Assembly (NCBI GenBank): GCA_900549365.1
Contig: UROD01000019.1
Location: 1-12,484, forward strand
Origin: an uncultured Rickettsiales bacterium
GTDB taxonomy: Bacteria; Pseudomonadota; Alphaproteobacteria; Rs-D84
DNA length: 12,484 nt
Direction of reading: 5' to 3'
Below the pieces are notes generated by a model. That model was given only the letters and a program-made list of their open reading frames with translations, was not told where the DNA came from and searched no databases. The translations under genes were made by a program, and so were the position numbers. Positions 7,218-11,973 of this stretch are shown one piece after another (the first letter of the stretch is position 1; each line of letters opens with the position of its first letter).

Positions 7218-7246
7218 TTGCATCGGTGCGACTGCGTTTTTATAAT
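7218..7246 (+). promoter_or_regulatory. Predicted efp promoter
   Basis: TTGCAT (7218-7223), a 17-base spacer and a consensus TATAAT (7241-7246). This is one of the best sigma70-type matches in the window. The efp start is 29 bases beyond the -10. Confidence 0.7.
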
Positions 7247-7275
7247 TCAAACACAAAAATCAAAGAGGTACAACA

Positions 7276-7845
7276 ATGGCATCATATATTGCAAATGATA
7301 TGCGCGTTGGTTGGGTGATTTCACACAATGGACGTCGTTATTCCGTTACATCTATCACCAAGGTAAAACCGGGCAAGGGCGGTGCTTTTGTTCAGGCCGA
7401 TTTGCGTGATATTGATTCTGGCAACAAGGGCGGCGATCGCTGGCGTGCCGAAGACAAGGTTGAAAAACTGATGGTCGAAGATTTCGATTGCCAGTATTTG
7501 TATTCTGATGGTACGGACGCGTTCTTTATGAACCTGTCGGATTATGAACAGTTCACAATGCCGGTTGAATCGTTGGGCGAACAGATGAAATTCTTGGCAC
7601 CAGAGATGGAGGTCAAGGCGAACTTTGTCGAAGGTAAACCTGTATCGATTTCATTGCCAAAGACCGTCATTGCAACTGTCGAAGAAACAGAACCTGCATT
7701 AAAGGGTCAGACCGCGTCCAGCAGTGGTGGTAAACCAGCCGTATTGGATAATGGTATTCGCGTCCAAGTTCCATTGTTTGTTGAAACCGGTGAAAAAATC
7801 GTGGTCAACACTGAAACTTTGGAATACGTGGAACGCGCCAAATAA
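7276..7845 (+). CDS. efp: Translation elongation factor P
   Basis: EF-P binds between the P and E sites of the ribosome and relieves stalling at consecutive prolines. The 189-residue product has the normal three-domain length (E. coli 188). The domain I loop 'KVKPGKGGAF' (29-38) places Lys34 at the tip, the same position that is beta-lysylated by EpmA/EpmB in E. coli. The C-terminal domain contains 'DNGIRVQVPLFVETGEKI' and ends 'VNTETLEYVERAK', a standard EF-P ending. The start is supported by GAGG a few bases upstream. Whether Lys34 is modified in this organism cannot be told from the window, as no epmA, epmB or earP gene is present. Two palindromic repeats begin six bases after the stop. 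Confidence 0.96.
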   Translation: MASYIANDMRVGWVISHNGRRYSVTSITKVKPGKGGAFVQADLRDIDSGNKGGDRWRAEDKVEKLMVEDFDCQYLYSDGTDAFFMNLSDYEQFTMPVESLGEQMKFLAPEMEVKANFVEGKPVSISLPKTVIATVEETEPALKGQTASSSGGKPAVLDNGIRVQVPLFVETGEKIVVNTETLEYVERAK

Positions 7846-7850
7846 ATTAT

Positions 7851-7932
7851 AACGGCACATCTGTGCGCGGTGCGTTTTGCTCGTGTACGTTTTGTACACT
7901 TCACAATCCGCACTACGCACATCTGCACCGTT
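7851..7932. repeat. Long palindromic element, copy 1 (tandem pair)
   Basis: The 82 bases fold as one long imperfect hairpin. AACGG (7851-7855) pairs with CCGTT (7928-7932), TGTGCG (7862-7867) with CGCACA (7916-7921), GGTGCG (7869-7874) with CGCACT (7909-7914) through one G-T pair, and GTGTAC (7883-7888) with GTACAC (7894-7899) around loop GTTTT. It is too long and lacks the T run of a simple terminator. A diverged copy follows exactly 97 bases downstream. It resembles REP/MITE-like interspersed palindromes. Confidence 0.75.
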
Positions 7933-7949
7933 CTAATTTATTTATAGAT

Positions 7950-8033
7950 AGCATCTTCTGGCAGGCGTGGCAGCGGCTCATGTATGTTTAATACACTTCG
8001 CCTTCGTCACACCCTCCATCTGCGCTGTTCTAA
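7950..8033. repeat. Long palindromic element, copy 2 (tandem pair)
   Basis: This second copy is offset by 97 bases, with about 60 percent identity and no gaps by eye. Its inner hairpin is TGTAT (7981-7985)/ATACA (7991-7995), and the outer arms pair less well, for example GCGTGG (7966-7971) with the CACAC/TCAC region near 8007-8012. It shares 17 of 19 bases with copy 1 at its 3' edge (8018-8036 against 7921-7939, ending GTTCTAATTT), and 'TACACTTC' recurs after the loop. The stem has accumulated many mismatches. Confidence 0.65.
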
Positions 8034-8046
8034 TTTTTTTTGAAAT

Positions 8047-8082
8047 AATAAAACCACGCGCCATTCGGCGCGTGGTTTTATT
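8047..8082. terminator. Bidirectional terminator between convergent efp and fba
   Basis: A perfect 16-bp stem (8047-8062 with 8067-8082) and loop ATTC. A-rich and T-rich bases flank the GC core on both sides, so it can end transcripts from efp (+) and from fba (-). The fba stop codon is three bases away. The core GCGCCATTCGGCGC (8058-8071) recurs at 12389-12402. Confidence 0.88.
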
Positions 8083-8084
8083 GT

Positions 8085-9029
8085 TTACAATTTGTTGTTG
8101 CTGCCCATGATGTTTTTGATTTCGTCTATGCAATTATCATAGATGTTCTGGCGGGCGGGTTTCAAGTAATCACGTGGATTAAACATTTCGGGATGCTGGG
8201 CCAGTGCCGCGCGTACGCCCGCGGTGAATGCCAGACGGGAATCACTGTCGACATTTATCTTGCAAATATTCATTTCGGTTGCCGCGCGTAATTGATGCGG
8301 GTCGATTCCTAATGCGCCCGACATCTTGCCACCAAATGTATCGATTGTTTTTACAAAGTTTTGTGGAATGCTGGATGCGCCATGCAAGACCAACGGAAAT
8401 TCTGGTAATTGTTTGGCGATTTCGTCCAAGATGTCCAAACGTAATTTTTCGTTTTCATTTTTGCGTTTGTATGCACCGTGGCTGGTGCCAATGGCGATGG
8501 CCAATGAATCAATGCCGGTGGCGTTTACAAATTTAATTACGTCGGCGGGGTCGGTGTAACTGGAATGTTCGGAAAAAGTATTTTCGTCTTCGATTCCTGA
8601 TATCGTGCCCAGTTCGGCTTCGACTGATGCATCGTATTTGTGTGCCAATTCGGCAACGCGCCGTGACAGTTCAACGTTTTGGTCAAACGCCAGTTTGCTG
8701 GCATCAATCATTACAGATGAAAATCCCAGTTCCAGTGCCGTTTTGCATGCCTCGAAACTGCCCCCGTGATCCAGATGCAGTGTGATGCGTTCGTTGGGGG
8801 TAATTTTTGCGCCGCGTATCATTCCCATCAGCATATTGCCGCCCATGTATTTCAGTGCGGATTCAGACACGGCCAGAATAACAGGGCTGTGCGCGTCGCG
8901 TGCGGCGGACAAAATGGCCTGCAACGTTTCCATATTATAGAAATTAAATGCCGGCACGGCATAGTGGCGACGGATTGCGTCGGCAAATGTTGCACGCGTG
9001 TTTGTTAAACCAAAATCAGAATATTTCAT
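8085..9029 (-). CDS. fba: Class II fructose-1,6-bisphosphate aldolase
   Basis: This 314-residue zinc enzyme cleaves fructose-1,6-bisphosphate to dihydroxyacetone phosphate and glyceraldehyde-3-phosphate, or runs the reverse in gluconeogenesis. The TIM-barrel motifs are intact: 'HLDHGG' at 85-90 (catalytic Asp87, zinc ligand His88), 'EAELGT' at 137-142 (Glu139), 'GTSHGAYK' at 181-188 (His184) and 'VLHGASSIP' at 214-222 (His216). 'CKINVDSDSRLAFT' and 'NPRDYLKPAR' near the C-terminus place it with the shorter type-B class II aldolases rather than the E. coli FbaA type. The start is the ATG at 9029, preceded by AAAGGAAA. The frame is open further upstream to 9131, but that extension lacks a ribosome site and crosses the predicted promoter. 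It converges on efp and shares its terminator. Confidence 0.95.
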   Translation of the reverse strand: MKYSDFGLTNTRATFADAIRRHYAVPAFNFYNMETLQAILSAARDAHSPVILAVSESALKYMGGNMLMGMIRGAKITPNERITLHLDHGGSFEACKTALELGFSSVMIDASKLAFDQNVELSRRVAELAHKYDASVEAELGTISGIEDENTFSEHSSYTDPADVIKFVNATGIDSLAIAIGTSHGAYKRKNENEKLRLDILDEIAKQLPEFPLVLHGASSIPQNFVKTIDTFGGKMSGALGIDPHQLRAATEMNICKINVDSDSRLAFTAGVRAALAQHPEMFNPRDYLKPARQNIYDNCIDEIKNIMGSNNKL

Positions 9030-9054
9030 AATGTGTATTTCCTTTCTGTTGGCA

Positions 9055-9083
9055 ATTATACCATATTTGTGGCGTGCGTGCGA
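9055..9083 (-). promoter_or_regulatory. Predicted fba promoter
   Basis: On the minus strand a consensus TATAAT (9060-9055) is preceded by TGG, giving the extended form TGGTATAAT. A weak -35, TCGCAC (9083-9078), lies 17 bases upstream. It supports the start at 9029 over a longer protein. Confidence 0.55.
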
Positions 9084-9104
9084 TGTTTGATTTCTATCGG
9101 CTGC

Positions 9105-9134
9105 TTGACAATGTGCGGTTTTGTGCAACAATAA
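9105..9134 (+). promoter_or_regulatory. Possible promoter of the small lipoprotein gene
   Basis: A consensus -35, TTGACA (9105-9110), lies 84 bases before the lipoprotein start. The matching -10 is poor (CAATAA at 9129-9134, 18-base spacer), so the exact element is uncertain. Confidence 0.35.
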
Positions 9135-9193
9135 GAATGACGAATCGGGGAGCGGTCAGAGAATCAAACAGACAAAAGCACAAGGGACGCATT

Positions 9194-9553
9194 ATGAAAA
9201 AAGTTCTGGTTTCTGTTTTTGCATTGGCAGCGTTGGCCGCATGCAGCAGTTATGATTATTACAAAGGTGGTATCCAGTACACCCAAGACGGCGAAGATTG
9301 CATCTATGAAATGGGTGAACAGGGCAAGCATTTTACAAATTCAATCTATGATATGAACATTGGTAAACGCATTGTATATCGCAACACACGTTGTGCGGAT
9401 TTGTATGCCCGTGACAATATTGGTCAGGCCCCACGTCGTGAACGCCAGATTATTGTTCCGGCCGCGCGCGAGGTTGCGGTTGCACCAACATGTGGTTGCA
9501 AAATGTGTGGTCAGCCAGTTTTGAAACGTCGCTATGTGATTGTTCCTGAATAA
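9194..9553 (+). CDS. Small lipoprotein of unknown function with a CxCxxC motif
   Basis: I do not recognise this gene. The 119-residue product begins with a lipoprotein signal, MKKVLVSVFALAALAAC, with lipobox Leu14-Ala15-Ala16-Cys17, so a 103-residue mature lipoprotein anchored by Cys17 is expected. The residue after the cysteine is Ser, not Asp, which in enterobacterial rules favours the outer membrane. The mature part is Tyr-rich early (YDYYKGGIQY, 20-29), has Cys36 and Cys67, a basic stretch (RRER, 81-84) and near the end 'CGCKMCG' (Cys100, Cys102, Cys105). The cysteines could form disulfides or bind metal. The ATG at 9194 has AAGGGA (9182-9187); the frame is open upstream to 9074, but only this start gives a signal peptide. 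It has its own terminator. Confidence 0.8.
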   Translation: MKKVLVSVFALAALAACSSYDYYKGGIQYTQDGEDCIYEMGEQGKHFTNSIYDMNIGKRIVYRNTRCADLYARDNIGQAPRRERQIIVPAAREVAVAPTCGCKMCGQPVLKRRYVIVPE

Positions 9554-9557
9554 TACA

Positions 9558-9580
9558 AACGCGCCAATGGCGCGTTTTTT
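9558..9580 (+). terminator. Rho-independent terminator of the lipoprotein gene
   Basis: AACGCGCC (9558-9565) pairs with GGCGCGTT (9569-9576) around loop AAT, followed by T to 9581. It begins four bases after the stop. Confidence 0.9.
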
Positions 9581-9594
9581 TAGAGAATAGATAA

Positions 9595-9613
9595 TAGAGC
9601 ATAGATAATAGAT
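9595..9613 (+). repeat. Short dispersed repeat TAGAGCATAGATAATAGAT, copy 1
   Basis: This 19-mer recurs with one change at 11955-11973, both just after a terminator T run. A partial copy also lies just upstream (AGATAATAGA at 9589-9598). The 16-mer AGATAATAGATATTTG here (9603-9618) is repeated exactly at 10535-10550. Confidence 0.7.
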
Positions 9614-9617
9614 ATTT

Positions 9618-9639
9618 GTGCATGCCGTGTGGCGTGCAC
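9618..9639. repeat. Short inverted repeat upstream of the VirB2-like gene
   Basis: GTGCATGCC (9618-9626) and GGCGTGCAC (9631-9639) form a 9-bp stem with one G-T pair and loop GTGT. It ends 21 bases before the predicted -35 of the next gene and lacks a T run, so it could be an operator or a transcript hairpin. No function is shown. Confidence 0.5.
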
Positions 9640-9660
9640 ATTTGTTTATATAAAATATGT

Positions 9661-9689
9661 TTGAATGGGGGCAAGATTTGTGATAAAAT
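9661..9689 (+). promoter_or_regulatory. Predicted promoter of the VirB2-like pilin gene
   Basis: TTGAAT (9661-9666), a 17-base spacer and TAAAAT (9684-9689), with TGA at 9681-9683 making an extended -10. The hexamers and spacing are those of the pilin promoter at 887-915 except one base in the -10. Confidence 0.6.
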
Positions 9690-9715
9690 TGTCTTAAAAG
9701 GAAAAGGGGTTTTAT

Positions 9716-10072
9716 ATGAAAAAACTGTTTAACAAGGCAAATTTTGCATTGATTGGTATGATGGTGTCTGTGCCAGCGGTGGCTGCGCCAGCAACTAGCA
9801 ATAATGGCTTGTGTGATTTGATTCAACAAATGTATGGTGTGTTCACAACGTTGCGTACATTGGCGTTTGTTGGTGCGGCATTTGTTATCGCTGGTTGGGC
9901 GTGGGGATATATTTCCAAGGGCGAGGTTAAAAAAGACGACTTGAAGGACAAGGGTACAGGTATGTTGGTCGGTTTTGTGATGCTGTTTGGTATCGGTGTC
10001 GTTCTGTCTTTCTTCCTGAGTGAGAGCACAATGCAGAGCATTGGCTGTCAAGATATCATCTTGGGTTGGTAA
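9716..10072 (+). CDS. VirB2/TrbC-like type IV secretion pilin subunit (orphan)
   Basis: The 118-residue product has the size and layout of VirB2/TrbC pilins, which form the extracellular pilus of type IV secretion or conjugation systems. A long signal peptide is expected to be cut near 'VPAVAA' (19-24). Two transmembrane helices follow, at about 46-66 and 82-101, with a short basic loop between them (SKGEVKKDDLKDKG, 67-80). Cys33 and Cys111, at the two ends of the mature chain, could form a disulfide. The ribosome site is an AGGAAAAGGGG stretch just before the ATG. No VirB3, VirB4 or other secretion gene is next to it: the upstream neighbour is a lipoprotein and the downstream neighbour a convergent DNA-binding protein. 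The family call rests on size, topology and residue style, not a diagnostic motif. Confidence 0.72.
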   Translation: MKKLFNKANFALIGMMVSVPAVAAPATSNNGLCDLIQQMYGVFTTLRTLAFVGAAFVIAGWAWGYISKGEVKKDDLKDKGTGMLVGFVMLFGIGVVLSFFLSESTMQSIGCQDIILGW

Positions 10073-10090
10073 TCAATAAAAGCAAAATTA

Positions 10091-10122
10091 AAACAGGTGA
10101 CCGGTTGGTCGCCTGTTTTTTT
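10091..10122. terminator. Terminator between the convergent VirB2-like and ribbon-helix-helix genes
   Basis: AAACAGGTGACC (10091-10102) pairs with GGTCGCCTGTTT (10107-10118) around loop GGTT with one G-T pair, followed by seven T (10116-10122). On the minus strand it is followed by TTTTAATTTT, so it may also stop the gene at 10166-10390. A second plus-strand hairpin with one mismatch (10127-10134 with 10139-10146, then TTTTT) lies just downstream and may be a backup. Confidence 0.88.
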
Positions 10123-10165
10123 GTCTGCCGCGCCGTGGGGCGGGGCGTTTTTGTTTCTGATTTTG

Positions 10166-10390
10166 TTATTTGTTTTCTTCGACGTTGGCCAGTGAAAATA
10201 ATACCGACGATATCAACGATTGATATGGGACGTGCTGTTGTTCCGCCAACTGTTTAATTCTGTCCAGAATGGGGCGTGGGATTCGCATATTTATAACACA
10301 ATCCGACTTGTTAAAAGTGCGGTATGCGGCATATTCGCGCAGTAATGATTCAATGTTCATTATGAACAATTGCTGCATAACATTTGGCAT
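10166..10390 (-). CDS. Ribbon-helix-helix DNA-binding protein (CopG/BrnA antitoxin-like)
   Basis: This 74-residue protein has a predicted DNA-contacting beta strand CVINMRIPR (31-39), helix A PILDRIKQLAEQQ (40-52) and helix B PYQSLISSVLFSLA (55-68). The pattern 'IPRPILDRIKQLAEQQHVPY' followed by a 'QSLISSVL' helix is that of CopG-superfamily antitoxins such as BrnA. Such proteins bind DNA as dimers and usually repress their own promoter. Residues 1-30 are an extra N-terminal segment. The start at 10390 has AGGAG (10402-10398) seven bases upstream; Met5 and Met11 are alternatives. No toxin gene (BrnT or RelE type) is adjacent, so it may be a solitary regulator or a leftover antitoxin. A 12-bp periodic array spans its promoter and may be its target. 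Confidence 0.75.
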   Translation of the reverse strand: MPNVMQQLFIMNIESLLREYAAYRTFNKSDCVINMRIPRPILDRIKQLAEQQHVPYQSLISSVLFSLANVEENK

Positions 10391-10435
10391 AGACGAACTC
10401 CTATACTAAATACAATACTTACGTCTTTACAGATG

Positions 10436-10463
10436 ACTATAACATTGTGTTGACGTTTGTCAA
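10436..10463 (-). promoter_or_regulatory. Predicted promoter of the ribbon-helix-helix gene
   Basis: On the minus strand TTGACA (10463-10458), a 16-base spacer and TATAGT (10441-10436). The -35 is part of the inverted repeat TTGACGTTTGTCAA (10450-10463) and lies within the 12-bp array, an arrangement that suits autorepression. Confidence 0.6.
10450..10463. promoter_or_regulatory. Inverted repeat over the -35 of the ribbon-helix-helix gene, possible operator
   Basis: TTGAC and GTCAA arms separated by GTTT. It overlaps the minus-strand -35 and units 5-6 of the 12-bp array. An operator role is inferred from position only. Confidence 0.4.
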
Positions 10464-10534
10464 TACAAATGTGAATACGGGTGTAATTACCGTTGTAATC
10501 ACGGGTGTGATGGCGGCTGTGTGTGCAGTTGTGC

Positions 10535-10550
10535 AGATAATAGATATTTG
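10535..10550 (+). repeat. Dispersed repeat AGATAATAGATATTTG, second copy
   Basis: The sequence is an exact copy of 9603-9618. Here its last bases overlap the tolB -35 (10548-10553), and its first two bases overlap the end of the 12-bp array. Confidence 0.65.
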
Positions 10551-10576
10551 ATTTTTGGGATTCTTGTGTGTAGAAT
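10548..10576 (+). promoter_or_regulatory. Predicted tolB promoter
   Basis: TTGATT (10548-10553), a 17-base spacer and TAGAAT (10571-10576), 33 bases before the tolB start. The 12-bp array ends 11 bases upstream. Confidence 0.55.
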
Positions 10577-10609
10577 TAGACGCGTATTTTATGGAAAGGA
10601 TTTTTGATT

Positions 10610-11929
10610 ATGTTCAAGAAAATATTATCTGTATTTATGGCGTGTGCGCTGGTGTTTGGTTCTGCGCGTGCGGAATTAAAGGTTGATATTGTTGCAGGCG
10701 CAACCGAACCTATTTCAATTGCTGTACAAAAGTTTGAGGTTGCAGGTACTGCATCGCCCAAGGACGCGGCGATGATACGCGAGGTAGTTGAAAATGATTT
10801 GAAAACGACGGGCTTGTTCCGTATTGCAAATCACGATGCATTTCCTGAATATGTCAAAATGGGTGATATGCCAAAATTTAATCTGTGGTCGGCGATAAAG
10901 GCACAGGTGCTGGTTCAGGCAAAATTATATGCGGAATCTGGCAATCGGTATAAATTGGAATTTTATGTTTGGGATGTCGCCGGCAAAGAACAGATAGAGG
11001 CGCAATCGTTGGTTTCGTCTAAAAAATCTGCGCGTCGTTTGGCGCACATTATGGGTGATGCTATCTATGAACGTCTGACGGGCGAGGTTGGCTATTTCGA
11101 CACTCAAATAGTGTTTATTGCCGAAACTGGGCCAGTGGACAAACGTGTAAAGCGTATGGCGATTATGGACCAAGATGGTTATGGTTTGCGCTATTTATCA
11201 GATGAAAAAACATTCGTGATGTCGCCACATTTTTCACCGAATATGCAAACTGTTGTGTTCTTGTCATATCGTAATGATGACCCGATGGTTTGGACATTGG
11301 ATTTGAATACGGGCGAACAGCGTCGTCTGGGACAATTTGGCGGTATGAGTTTTGCACCGCGTTTTTCACCCGATGGGTCGCGTGTTGCGTTGTCGCTGGT
11401 TAAAAATGGAATTACACATATTTATGAATATGATATAGAGGCAAAAAAACTGCGCCAGTTAACGTTTGGTAATTCGTTGAATACCAGTCCGTCTTATTCG
11501 CCTGATGGTAAAAAAATGGCGTTTAATTCAGATCGCAGTGGCAATCAGCAAATCTGGGTTATGGATTTAGATACGTTGGATGCTACGCGCCTGACGTATG
11601 GGGCGGGGCGGTATGCGACGCCGGCATGGTCGCCAGATGGTCAATTTATTGCCTTTACCAAAATGGCGGATGATACATTTTATATTGGTATTATGAATCC
11701 ACGTGGGCGGCACGAAAAAATCTTGGCCGGTGGTTGGTATATGGAAGCCCCGTCGTGGGCCCCAGGGTCGCGTCGCGTCGTGTATTATGAAACAGAAAAA
11801 GCGTTGGATAATATTGAGCGCATCAGTCATATTCGCAGCGTTGATATCACAGGTCAAAATGTATATGACATTGAATTACCAGAAAACGTCAATGGCGTTG
11901 AACCAACATGGTCACCACGTTTGCCATAA
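10610..11929 (+). CDS. tolB: Tol-Pal system periplasmic protein TolB
   Basis: TolB is the periplasmic part of the Tol-Pal complex, which links inner and outer membranes and helps outer-membrane constriction at division. The 439-residue product has a signal peptide (MFKKILSVFMACALVFGSAR, then Ala21, with cleavage expected before Glu22). The TolB N-terminal domain (about 22-150) includes 'ISIAVQKFEVAGT', and the rest is a beta-propeller with repeated 'FSPDG'-type blades ('RFSPDG', 'SYSPDG', 'AWSPDG', and degenerate 'HFSPNM' and 'SWAPGS'). It ends 'GVEPTWSPRLP', a normal TolB ending. The ATG at 10610 has GGAAAGGA (10593-10600) nine bases upstream; a TTG two codons earlier is in frame but less likely. 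tolQ, tolR, tolA and pal are not in the window, so tolB is either split from them or they lie elsewhere. It has its own promoter and terminator. Confidence 0.95.
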   Translation: MFKKILSVFMACALVFGSARAELKVDIVAGATEPISIAVQKFEVAGTASPKDAAMIREVVENDLKTTGLFRIANHDAFPEYVKMGDMPKFNLWSAIKAQVLVQAKLYAESGNRYKLEFYVWDVAGKEQIEAQSLVSSKKSARRLAHIMGDAIYERLTGEVGYFDTQIVFIAETGPVDKRVKRMAIMDQDGYGLRYLSDEKTFVMSPHFSPNMQTVVFLSYRNDDPMVWTLDLNTGEQRRLGQFGGMSFAPRFSPDGSRVALSLVKNGITHIYEYDIEAKKLRQLTFGNSLNTSPSYSPDGKKMAFNSDRSGNQQIWVMDLDTLDATRLTYGAGRYATPAWSPDGQFIAFTKMADDTFYIGIMNPRGRHEKILAGGWYMEAPSWAPGSRRVVYYETEKALDNIERISHIRSVDITGQNVYDIELPENVNGVEPTWSPRLP

Positions 11930-11930
11930 A

Positions 11931-11955
11931 AAATGCGCCATTGGGCGCGTTTTTT
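11931..11955 (+). terminator. Rho-independent terminator of tolB
   Basis: GCGCC (11935-11939) pairs with GGCGC (11944-11948) around loop ATTG, extended by a G-T and A-T pairs, with six T (11950-11955). It begins right after the stop codon. Confidence 0.87.
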
Positions 11956-11973
11956 AGAGCACAGATAATAGAT
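11955..11973 (+). repeat. Short dispersed repeat TAGAGCACAGATAATAGAT, copy 2
   Basis: It matches 18 of 19 bases of 9595-9613. As in the first copy it joins the end of a terminator T run. Its last two bases are the first two of the ATG of the next gene. Confidence 0.7.

Larger units (their letters stand above)
10393..10536. repeat. Array of twelve 12-bp periodic units between the ribbon-helix-helix gene and tolB
   Basis: Cut every 12 bases from 10393, the units are ACGAACTCCTAT, ACTAAATACAAT, ACTTACGTCTTT, ACAGATGACTAT, AACATTGTGTTG, ACGTTTGTCAAT, ACAAATGTGAAT, ACGGGTGTAATT, ACCGTTGTAATC, ACGGGTGTGATG, GCGGCTGTGTGT and GCAGTTGTGCAG. C is at position 2 in eleven of twelve, AC opens nine, and TGT occupies positions 6-8 in all of the last eight. 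The first four units are much weaker. The array covers the minus-strand promoter and ribosome site of the neighbouring gene and stops 11 bases before the tolB -35. Confidence 0.7.

Noticed and set aside
7851..8036. CRISPR-like or tRNA-like reading of the repeats after efp.
   Set aside because: Only two diverged copies, no uniform spacers, no adjacent cas genes; the fold is one long hairpin rather than a cloverleaf.
9030..9131. 34-residue N-terminal extension of the aldolase.
   Set aside because: It crosses the fba promoter; AAAGGAAA before the ATG at 9029 and the family N-terminus support the shorter form.
9074..9193. 40-residue N-terminal extension of the lipoprotein.
   Set aside because: It would bury the signal peptide and lipobox; the ATG at 9194 has its own ribosome site.
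10066..10257. 63-residue plus-strand frame after the VirB2-like gene.
   Set aside because: It runs through a strong terminator hairpin and overlaps the better supported minus-strand gene.
10393..10551. Plus-strand open frame through the 12-bp array, encoding a Thr-x-Val-x tetrapeptide repeat and ending at TGA 10549-10551.
   Set aside because: No ATG at its beginning, no ribosome site, and it holds the promoter and ribosome site of the minus-strand gene. The peptide period follows from the DNA period, so it is not evidence for coding on its own.
11963..11973. GATAAT in the repeat as a -10 box for the SNase gene.
   Set aside because: A start point seven bases later would fall inside the gene, and no -35 is found at the right distance.
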